From Planctomycetaceae bacterium (GTDB lineage: Bacteria > Planctomycetota > Phycisphaerae > Phycisphaerales > SM1A02): a stretch of DNA of 7,515 nt. The DNA lies in the NCBI GenBank assembly GCA_027488265.1, contig JAIYCA010000269.1:1-7515 (forward strand). Reading direction: 5' to 3'. The stretch's first letter is position 1; each line of letters starts with the position of its first letter. The notes beneath the pieces are model-generated. The model saw nothing but the letters and a program-made list of their open reading frames with translations, did not search any database and was not told the DNA's origin. This document shows, piece by piece, positions 1-4,722 of the stretch. The position numbers and the translations under genes were made by a program.

Positions 1-10
1 CATCGATTTA

Positions 11-568
11 TCACATGGGCTTTTCGCCGACGGTCTCGTCGTAGACCTGCAGCAACTTCGTCTTGTCGAAGATGAGTTCCTGGCGCGAAAGGCCAGTCAC
101 TTCGTAGTGCGGCGTGAGTTCGATCGCGTCGCAGGGGCAAGCCTCTTCGCACATGCCGCAATAGATGCAGCGCAGTTCGTCGATATCAAACTGCTTCGGG
201 TACTTCTCGCGATCGTCCCATGGACTTTCGTCGGCGACGATGTGAATGCACTTCGCGGGGCACGCCGTCGCGCACATGAAACACGCGACACAGCGCACGC
301 GACCGTCTTCATCCTTATTGAGGCGGTGCACGCCGCGGAAGTAGGGTCGGTACTGGCCGCCCTCCTCGACGGGGCGATCGTCACGCTTCATCTCTGGGTA
401 CTGCAGCACCCAGATGTTCTTCTTGTTCGAGCCGCCACGGCCGATGTTCTCGAAGCAGTGGCGCAAGGTCGTGCCGAGCCCCTTGAAGATGGAGGGGAGG
501 AACAGTGCTTCGCCGCGGGTGAGGCGGGTTGGGGTCACATCGATGACTTCTTCGTCGCGGATCGCCAT
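11..568 (-). CDS. nuoI: NADH-quinone oxidoreductase subunit I (NuoI)
   Basis: NuoI is the ferredoxin-like arm subunit of respiratory complex I. It holds iron-sulfur clusters N6a and N6b, which pass electrons from NADH toward quinone on the cytoplasmic face of the membrane. Two complete CxxCxxCxxxCP motifs are visible in the 185-residue protein: Cys93, 96, 99 and 103, then Cys134, 137, 140 and 144. The spacing between the motifs is normal for the family, and the N-terminal stretch with FKGLGTTLRH matches the family's membrane-proximal helix. I chose the ATG at 566-568 (MAIRDEEV). The frame stays open upstream to an ATG at 665-667, but the extra 33 residues do not look like NuoI and would overlap the divergent atpZ start. 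No Shine-Dalgarno is evident. An additional Cys follows the second motif (CPCDAI, commonly CPVDAI). The gene is divergent from the atp operon; other nuo genes, if adjacent, lie left of the window. Confidence 0.93.
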   Translation of the reverse strand: MAIRDEEVIDVTPTRLTRGEALFLPSIFKGLGTTLRHCFENIGRGGSNKKNIWVLQYPEMKRDDRPVEEGGQYRPYFRGVHRLNKDEDGRVRCVACFMCATACPAKCIHIVADESPWDDREKYPKQFDIDELRCIYCGMCEEACPCDAIELTPHYEVTGLSRQELIFDKTKLLQVYDETVGEKPM

Positions 569-665
569 GGGGCCGAGATGGTACGGTGGAGGGATGAACG
601 ATGAAAGCGGGCGGCCTGCGAGAGTTTCGAACTCGCAAGACGCACAAGCACAATCGAGTGGAGGC
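569..665. promoter_or_regulatory. Divergent nuoI / atp operon spacer
   Basis: This 97-bp gap between the chosen nuoI and atpZ starts must hold, or lie close to, the promoters for both directions unless nuoI is read from further away. I see no convincing -35/-10 pair on either strand. The one visible structure is an inverted repeat, TGCGAG at 617-622 and CTCGCA at 632-637, separated by 9 bp. It sits near the centre of the gap and could be an operator or a leader hairpin. The assignment rests on gene orientation, not on a recognised promoter. Confidence 0.35.
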
Positions 666-1166
666 ATGACTGAACCGTCGCTCGGACGGCAGGGCGATGT
701 GCCTGCGGGCGATCAGGTCTTGTCAACGCGCACCCAATCCGCTGCGCGACAGAAGGCATTTTTCACCTCCGTTGATGCATCGCTCCTCGGTCTCGGCTCA
801 CAAATGATGAGCGAGGTGGCGGCGGGGGTGCTGCTTGGCTACGGGCTCGACTATTTGCTCGGTACGAAGAATCGCTGGATCGTCGTGGGTTCGATCGCGG
901 GAATCGCGGTAGCGATGGTGACGGTGTTCCGCTTGGCGCTGAAGAAGCCACCGCCGCGACCAGCGCGGCCCGGATGGCGTCCGAAGACGCCCGCGACGGG
1001 TGGGACCGCGAGTGATCAAAACGCAAGCAAAACCGACGAGAGTCACACCCAAAGTGGTTTGAGAAGTTCAGAGGAAAGCGGCGCGCGGGCGCGCATCGAG
1101 AATTCCGAGACCCGCGGTCAAAATCATGCGGCGCGAGACGTTGGAGGACCCGACCATGCAGGCTGA
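666..1166 (+). CDS. atpZ: AtpZ/AtpI-family small membrane protein, first gene of the atp operon
   Basis: This is a 166-residue protein with two predicted membrane helices, at about residues 46-65 and 70-92. They are joined by the GYGLDYLLGTKN turn that is characteristic of the ATPase gene 1 (AtpZ) family. Family members precede atpI in many atp operons and are linked to ion supply or assembly of the F0 sector; that role is inferred from the family. The tail (residues 93-166) is unusual: it is hydrophilic, rich in Pro, Ser, Gly and Arg, and probably disordered, so the protein is longer than the usual roughly 70-100 residues. The ATG at 666 has GGAGG only one base upstream, which is too close for ideal pairing. 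An in-frame ATG at 594 (also with GGAGGG abutting it) and a GTG at 699 (AGGG, four bases away) are alternatives. The 3' end overlaps atpI by 11 bp, suggesting translational coupling. Confidence 0.72.
   Translation: MTEPSLGRQGDVPAGDQVLSTRTQSAARQKAFFTSVDASLLGLGSQMMSEVAAGVLLGYGLDYLLGTKNRWIVVGSIAGIAVAMVTVFRLALKKPPPRPARPGWRPKTPATGGTASDQNASKTDESHTQSGLRSSEESGARARIENSETRGQNHAARDVGGPDHAG
1143..1147 (+). promoter_or_regulatory. Ribosome binding site of atpI
   Basis: GGAGG lies 8 bases before the ATG at 1156, inside the end of atpZ. It is a textbook Shine-Dalgarno and decides the atpI start in favour of 1156 over the in-frame ATG at 1126, which has no such site. Confidence 0.7.
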
Positions 1167-1653
1167 ATCTGAATCGCGCACACCGTCGGTCGCTCCGGCA
1201 GCCCCGGCGTCCACTTCGCTCCCCGTCTTTCCGCTTGCGAAACTCCTCGCGGTGCATCTCGCTGTGGGCGCAGGACTTGTGATCCTGTGGGCGGTCATCC
1301 ACCAAGGCTGGAACTTCCCTCCGCCCATCTACAAAGGTGTGCTTCTCGGGCTTTCCGCCGCCATCGTCGCGCACCTCGCCGGAACGGTGCTTGGTGCGCT
1401 GCTCAGCCCGGCAAAGGGTGTTGCGAACGCGTATCTCGCCTCAACGTTGGTGCGATTCGTACTCACACCGCTTTTGGCACTCTCGTTATACTTTCTCCTC
1501 CTCGCGGAGGCCCGACCAGTCTTGATCGGGTCGCTCGTGGGGTACCTGATCATCCTCGTCGCGGACATCGTGACGATGATGCAGGCGATGCAGTCGATGC
1601 AGTCGGCGACGCGTCCCGCGTCTTCAACTGCAGGCGCGTCGGCCCGTGAGTAG
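1156..1653 (+). CDS. atpI: ATP synthase protein I (AtpI-like)
   Basis: This is a 165-residue integral membrane protein with four predicted helices, at about residues 27-48, 61-83, 92-117 and 120-142. That is the architecture of AtpI/UncI, which in other bacteria acts as a chaperone for assembly of the c-ring. An arginine (Arg100) opens helix 3 in the STLVRFVLTPLL segment, as is common in the family. The first 25 residues are Ala/Ser/Pro-rich, and the tail after residue 142 is Met/Gln-rich (MMQAMQSMQS) and then Ala/Ser-rich. Sequence conservation in AtpI is low, so the call rests on topology and on position between atpZ and atpB. Translation probably couples to atpZ through the 11-bp overlap. 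After the stop there are 181 bases before atpB, the largest gap in the operon. Confidence 0.75.
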   Translation: MQAESESRTPSVAPAAPASTSLPVFPLAKLLAVHLAVGAGLVILWAVIHQGWNFPPPIYKGVLLGLSAAIVAHLAGTVLGALLSPAKGVANAYLASTLVRFVLTPLLALSLYFLLLAEARPVLIGSLVGYLIILVADIVTMMQAMQSMQSATRPASSTAGASARE

Positions 1654-1690
1654 TCACGCCGACAACGCCGACATGTATTGGATGGCAACA

Positions 1691-1706
1691 CGCGGAGCAT
1701 TCCGCG
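1691..1706 (+). other. Hairpin 1 in the atpI-atpB gap
   Basis: CGCGGA and TCCGCG form a perfect 6-bp stem around a GCAT loop. It is one of two small stem-loops in the 181-bp non-coding stretch 1654-1834. No T-run follows, so it is not a classical terminator. Its role is unknown; as mRNA it could affect processing or stability between the small accessory genes and the structural F0 genes. Confidence 0.45.
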
Positions 1707-1731
1707 GAGTTGTCGAGACTCGCGGTGTGAC

Positions 1732-1751
1732 TTCGTGAAGGTTTTCACGAA
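1732..1751 (+). other. Hairpin 2 in the atpI-atpB gap
   Basis: TTCGTGAA and TTCACGAA are perfect 8-bp inverted copies separated by GGTT. The element could be an RNA stem-loop or a DNA operator. Nothing T-rich follows, so termination looks unlikely. A smaller palindrome, CGCTC-AC-GAGCG, lies just downstream at 1761-1772. Apart from these structures and the repeat at the atpB start, I see nothing else in 1654-1834 and no convincing promoter. Confidence 0.5.
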
Positions 1752-1827
1752 TCGCAGCCCCGCTCACGAGCGAGGCAAACCGCACGACAGCGTTCCGTGA
1801 CCTGTGTGCATTCTCGCCCGTGTGAAC

Positions 1828-1851
1828 TTCCTTCATGAGTTCCTTCATGAT
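1828..1851 (+). repeat. 12-bp tandem duplication spanning the atpB start codon
   Basis: Two adjacent 12-mers, TTCCTTCATGAG at 1828-1839 and TTCCTTCATGAT at 1840-1851, differ only in the last base. Each contains an ATG, at 1835 and 1847, and both are in the atpB frame. The upstream copy therefore adds only four residues (MSSF). Neither ATG has a good Shine-Dalgarno. Confidence 0.85.
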
Positions 1852-2869
1852 TCTCAGCAACAGCCTCATCTCGATCATCGATCTCGCGCCGTCGCTTCTT
1901 GCGGCCGGCGGAAACCCGATCGAGCACGTCGTCGACAAGGATGTGCACGGTTTCGCGATCGGCGAATACAAGATCGCGCTCAGTGCGATCTCGCTCGTCG
2001 TCGGCGCGGTGGTTGTGTTCATCGTCCTGTCGATGGCGGCCAAGCAGATCGAAACCGGCCCATCGAGCGCCGGCACCGATCGCTATCTCACGAAGGGCCG
2101 CATCGCGCAGATCGTTGAAGTGATGGTGCAGGGGCTTCGTGATGGTGTGATCCAGCCGCTGCTAGGCAAGGACGCAACAGCACGCTTCCTTCCGTTCCTC
2201 CTCACGATTTTCTTCTTCATCCTCGTCCTGAACCTCTTCGGCATGATCCCCTTCATGGACATCCAAGAGTTTGTGTTCACGCTCTTGGGTCACAAGCATG
2301 AGCTTGGCCACGGCGAAACGCCGGTTTGGTTCGGCGGCACCGCCACCGCGAGCATCGCGGTCACGGCAGGTCTCGCGACACTCAGCTTCTTCGCGATTCT
2401 CTACCAAGGCTTCCGCGATCTCGGCGTGAAGGGCTTCATCGAGCACATGGCTGGCGGCAAGGATCTCCTCTACGGGCCGATCATGCTGAAGGCTGTTGTC
2501 CCGATCATGCTCGTGGTCGAGATCCTCGGTCTCTTCATCAAGCCAGCCGCGCTCTCGATTCGTCTCTTCGCGAACATGGTCGCGGGTCACACGCTGCTCG
2601 CCACGCTGCTCGGCTTCGGTGCTCTCGCGTACAGCGCGAAGGGCTGGGGCTTGGCGATTCCAGTGTCCGCGGTGTCGGTTGTCGCGGCGATCGCGATTTC
2701 GGTCCTCGAACTCTTCGTCGCCTTCCTCCAAGCATTCGTCTTCATGTTCCTCACCGCTGTGTTCATTGGCATGATGAGCCACCACGGCGATCACGATCAC
2801 GGCCACGACCATGCGCACGGTCACGACGACCACGCCCATGGCCACGGCCACGGTGCGCACGCGCACTGA
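1835..2869 (+). CDS. atpB: F0F1 ATP synthase subunit a
   Basis: Subunit a forms the two proton half-channels of F0 next to the c-ring. The 344-residue protein has predicted helices at about residues 47-68, 118-140, 167-190, 214-236, 245-265 and 274-313. The essential stator arginine is Arg243 in SIRLFANMVAGH, equivalent to E. coli Arg210. Gln299 in LQAFVFMFLTAVF matches E. coli Gln252. Where E. coli has Glu219, this protein has His251 (AGH), as in many other bacteria. The protein is longer than the E. coli one (271 residues). Part of the excess is a hydrophilic insertion around residues 142-165. Another part is a C-terminal tail (316-344) with 14 His among 29 residues, mixed with Asp and Gly. 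The tail is expected on the cytoplasmic side and could bind metal. The start could be 1835 or 1847, because the region is duplicated. Confidence 0.95.
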   Translation: MSSFMILSNSLISIIDLAPSLLAAGGNPIEHVVDKDVHGFAIGEYKIALSAISLVVGAVVVFIVLSMAAKQIETGPSSAGTDRYLTKGRIAQIVEVMVQGLRDGVIQPLLGKDATARFLPFLLTIFFFILVLNLFGMIPFMDIQEFVFTLLGHKHELGHGETPVWFGGTATASIAVTAGLATLSFFAILYQGFRDLGVKGFIEHMAGGKDLLYGPIMLKAVVPIMLVVEILGLFIKPAALSIRLFANMVAGHTLLATLLGFGALAYSAKGWGLAIPVSAVSVVAAIAISVLELFVAFLQAFVFMFLTAVFIGMMSHHGDHDHGHDHAHGHDDHAHGHGHGAHAH

Positions 2870-2880
2870 ACAAACCAAAT

Positions 2881-2901
2881 CCGGGCTCGTGGGAGGCCCG
2901 G
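2881..2901 (+). other. Hairpin in the atpB-atpE gap
   Basis: CCGGGC at 2881-2886 pairs with GCCCGG at 2896-2901 around a 9-base loop, 11 bases after the atpB stop. No T-tract follows. The rest of the 109-bp gap (2870-2978) holds no gene. The element may be an mRNA processing or stability structure separating atpB from the highly expressed c-subunit gene. Confidence 0.4.
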
Positions 2902-2978
2902 CTGAATGATTCGTCCTTCAACCGGCGCGTCCCACGGCGTCCGAGCAAAGACCAAACCTATTTGGAGCACAGTCAGCA

Positions 2979-3296
2979 ATGAGCAAGTTCTCGAAGATCG
3001 TTCCGTTCGCCGCCCTCGCCGCCTTCATCGCCGCTCCGGCCTTCGGTCAGGACGGCGCTGACGCCGCCGCCGCCGGCGCCGACATGAACAAGGGCCTCGC
3101 CGCGATCGGCGCCTCGCTCGGCGCCATCGGCGCGGGCATGGGCATCGGCCGCATCGGCGGCTCGGCCGTCGAGGCGACCGCCCGTCAGCCCGAGGCCGCG
3201 TCGACCATCCAGACCCAGATGATCCTCACCGCCGCGCTCATCGAAGGCGTCGCGCTCTTCGCGGTCGTCGTCGGTCTCCTCGCTGTGCTCGGTTGA
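2979..3296 (+). CDS. atpE: F0F1 ATP synthase subunit c, with signal-like N-terminal extension
   Basis: Subunit c is the proteolipid that forms the rotor ring. The mature hairpin spans residues 36-105: a Gly-rich first helix (GAGMGIG, residues 51-57), the ARQPEA cytoplasmic loop (68-73), and a second helix with the ion-binding carboxylate Glu89 in ALIEGVALF. Compared with the sodium-type ring of Ilyobacter tartaricus, the Gln in helix 1 is Ile here and the Ser-Thr after the Glu are Gly-Val. The enzyme is therefore predicted to be proton-coupled. The protein is longer than a usual c subunit (about 75-90 residues) because of its first 35 residues. These begin MSKFSK, continue with a hydrophobic stretch and end near AFG-Q, which looks like a cleavable signal peptide, followed by an Ala/Asp-rich linker. 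GGAG at 2964-2967 lies 11 bases before the ATG. An internal ATG at residue 36 is a less likely start. Confidence 0.95.
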   Translation: MSKFSKIVPFAALAAFIAAPAFGQDGADAAAAGADMNKGLAAIGASLGAIGAGMGIGRIGGSAVEATARQPEAASTIQTQMILTAALIEGVALFAVVVGLLAVLG

Positions 3297-3326
3297 TCCG
3301 AGTTCGGTGGAAGTATGAAGTCACTC

Positions 3327-3356
3327 CGGTCGGGGCGGGGAAACCCGCCTCGACCG
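3327..3356 (+). other. Very stable stem-loop after atpE
   Basis: A 13-bp stem is formed by 3327-3339 and 3344-3356, with one G-T wobble (3333 with 3350), closing on a GAAA tetraloop at 3340-3343. It begins 30 bases after the atpE stop. The following bases (ATTCTCCC) are not a T-run, so it does not look like an intrinsic terminator for a gene set that clearly continues into atpF. A stem this stable at the 3' end of the c-subunit gene could act as a barrier to 3' exonucleases and enrich atpE mRNA. That role is inferred. Confidence 0.7.
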
Positions 3357-3360
3357 ATTC

Positions 3361-3388
3361 TCCCGAACCGCGGTGACGTGTTTCGGGA
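3361..3388 (+). other. Second stem-loop in the atpE-atpF gap
   Basis: TCCCGAA at 3361-3367 pairs with TTCGGGA at 3382-3388 around a 14-base loop. It starts 4 bases after the larger GAAA-loop hairpin. Together they fill the middle of the 140-bp gap between the c and b genes. Confidence 0.45.
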
Positions 3389-3415
3389 TCGCAGTTTGAG
3401 ATTGCACCAGAGTTC

Positions 3416-3429
3416 GCTCGAAATCGAGC
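3416..3429 (+). other. Palindrome just upstream of the atpF start
   Basis: GCTCGA-AA-TCGAGC is a near-perfect palindrome that ends 7 bases before the atpF ATG at 3437. It occupies the place where a ribosome binding site would be expected. As RNA (GCTCG stem, AAAT loop) it could partly block atpF initiation. Confidence 0.4.
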
Positions 3430-3436
3430 CCACACT

Positions 3437-3988
3437 ATGACCAACGCGCTCACTCTTCTCCCTGTCACGCTCGCAGCCGAAGGCGGCGCCGTGAATCCGC
3501 TCGCGTTCAAGTTGCTGTCCTACGGCACCGCGATCGTGGTCACGCTCGGCCTCTTCTTGTTGCTTTCGAAGCTCGTTTGGCCACGCATCATCGCTGGCCT
3601 CGATGAGCGCTACGCGAAGATCAAGAGCGAAATCGACGCGGCGGAAAAGGCCCGCCACGAAGCGCAATCTGCGCAGAAGAAGTTCGAAGAGAAGCTCCAG
3701 CAGGCGCAAGCTGAAGCAACCGCGACCATCGCGGCTGCGCAAGCCACCGCCCGCAAGGTTGCTGACGAACTCCGCGCGAAGAACGACGCGGAACTCTCGG
3801 AGATGAAGGCCCGTGCGATCGCCGACATCGAGAGTGCGAAGCAATCGGCCGTCAAGGAAATCAACGACCACGCCGTCGCGCTCGCGACGACCATGGCATC
3901 GAAGATCCTTCGCCGCGAAGTCGGCGCGGGCGATCAATCGCGCCTCGTCTCCGAGAGCCTCGCTGAACTTTCGCGCGCCCGCAACTGA
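3437..3988 (+). CDS. atpF: F0F1 ATP synthase subunit b
   Basis: Subunit b is the peripheral stator stalk that links subunit a to F1. The 183-residue protein has one membrane helix at about residues 23-49 (AFKLLSYGTAIVVTLGLFLL), then the WPRIIAGLDERYAKIKSEI junction typical of b subunits. A long charged, Ala/Glu/Lys/Gln-rich helix follows to about residue 160 and should form the b-dimer coiled coil. The C-terminal part (MASKILRREV) resembles the delta-contacting end. Length is normal (E. coli 156; many bacteria 160-190). About 20 residues precede the helix, with AAEGG near position 15; this could be a short extracytoplasmic segment. Only one b gene is present here, so either the b subunit is a homodimer or a b' gene lies elsewhere. 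No strong Shine-Dalgarno precedes the ATG. Confidence 0.93.
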   Translation: MTNALTLLPVTLAAEGGAVNPLAFKLLSYGTAIVVTLGLFLLLSKLVWPRIIAGLDERYAKIKSEIDAAEKARHEAQSAQKKFEEKLQQAQAEATATIAAAQATARKVADELRAKNDAELSEMKARAIADIESAKQSAVKEINDHAVALATTMASKILRREVGAGDQSRLVSESLAELSRARN

Positions 3989-4018
3989 GTTCGTTCACGC
4001 CTGACAGAGCGTCACACG

Positions 4019-4624
4019 ATGGCAACTACAAAGAACATCGACGAAATCGCAAGCGTGTACGCGCAGAGCCTCCTCGAGGTGTGCGATCGACAGGGCGGCA
4101 ACGCTGCTGCCGAGTCCTGCGCTGAGGAACTCCGCGATTTCGCGGAGATCGTGCGCGCCGACAAGCGCTTCGCGGAATTCCTCAAGACCCCAATCCTCGG
4201 CAACGACAAGCGCCGCGCGGCGCTCGATCGCATCGTGAAGGGGCGCGTTTCCGATCTTGTCTATCGCTTCCTCAATGTGGTCGCCGCGCACGGTCGCGCT
4301 GGTCGCATTGCGGACATCGCCGACGCCCTCGATGCGCTCTTGCAAGAGCGACTCGGTCGCGTCGAAGTCGACATGTTCACCGTCGATGGTCGCGCCTCCG
4401 ATGAGGTGATCGCGACCGTGAAGGCGCGCGTGAAGGAAGCGTTCTCGAAGGATGCCGTGCTTCACCAGTACAGCGATCCGAACATGATCGGCGGCGTCAA
4501 ACTTCGCATCGGCGACCAGCTGATCGACGGCTCCGTTGCAACGCAGCTGCGCAACATGCACGAGACGGTTGCGAGCCGCGGCACGAGCCGCATTCGCACG
4601 CGTCTCGGCGATTTCCTTTCCTGA
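4019..4624 (+). CDS. atpH: F0F1 ATP synthase subunit delta
   Basis: Subunit delta (OSCP homologue) caps F1 and ties the alpha subunits to the b stalk. The 201-residue protein opens with the expected helical bundle: the YAQSLLEV segment near residue 14, LKTPIL at 55-60, and FLNVVAAHGRAGRI at 84-97. It carries the C-terminal family signature at residues 157-180, with IGGVKLRIGDQLIDGS followed by LRNM. It is slightly longer than E. coli delta (177 residues), and the end (RIRTRLGDFLS) is complete. It starts 30 bases after atpF, with no obvious Shine-Dalgarno, so expression may depend on ribosomes arriving from atpF. Gene order b-delta-alpha is the standard one. Confidence 0.94.
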   Translation: MATTKNIDEIASVYAQSLLEVCDRQGGNAAAESCAEELRDFAEIVRADKRFAEFLKTPILGNDKRRAALDRIVKGRVSDLVYRFLNVVAAHGRAGRIADIADALDALLQERLGRVEVDMFTVDGRASDEVIATVKARVKEAFSKDAVLHQYSDPNMIGGVKLRIGDQLIDGSVATQLRNMHETVASRGTSRIRTRLGDFLS

Positions 4625-4722
4625 ACATCGCTTTCCAATCGAAACCACCAAGACAACACTATCCAAACTCACACGATCGGCCCCGCGCCGACAACTGAGA
4701 AGACAAACACGAGGACCCATCC
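4625..4722 (+). promoter_or_regulatory. A/C-rich leader and ribosome binding site of atpA
   Basis: The 98-bp gap before atpA is strikingly poor in G: bases 4631-4674 contain only two G in 44 positions, against the GC-rich genes around it. Such a stretch should be unstructured as RNA and would favour ribosome loading. GAGGA at 4711-4715, 7 bases before the GTG at 4723, is a good Shine-Dalgarno and fixes the atpA start. Confidence 0.6.

Noticed and set aside
107..604. A 165-codon plus-strand frame opposite nuoI
   Set aside because: It is antisense to a gene with both intact iron-sulfur motifs, and its product is alanine-rich without recognisable features.
617..637. A GTTTCGAAC sequence flanked by an inverted repeat, resembling a tRNA T-arm
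   Set aside because: No acceptor, D-arm or anticodon-arm pairing is found around it on either strand, so it is kept only as an inverted repeat.
569..667. Upstream extension of NuoI by 33 residues containing a CACASC motif
   Set aside because: The extra residues do not match NuoI N-termini and would overlap the divergent atpZ start; the ATG at 568 gives a normal-length protein. Read as non-coding spacer.
2162..2878. A 238-codon minus-strand frame opposite atpB
   Set aside because: It mirrors the coding bias and the His codons of atpB, giving Glu/Arg/Val-rich low complexity. No motif and no start context supports it.
3327..3356. Intrinsic terminator after atpE
   Set aside because: The stem is strong, but no T-run follows, and atpF, atpH and atpA continue in the same direction with no other visible promoter. 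Kept as a stem-loop of unknown role.
3185..3937. A 250-codon minus-strand frame spanning atpE, the gap and atpF
   Set aside because: It runs antisense through two conserved genes and the stem-loop region, and its product resembles no known family.
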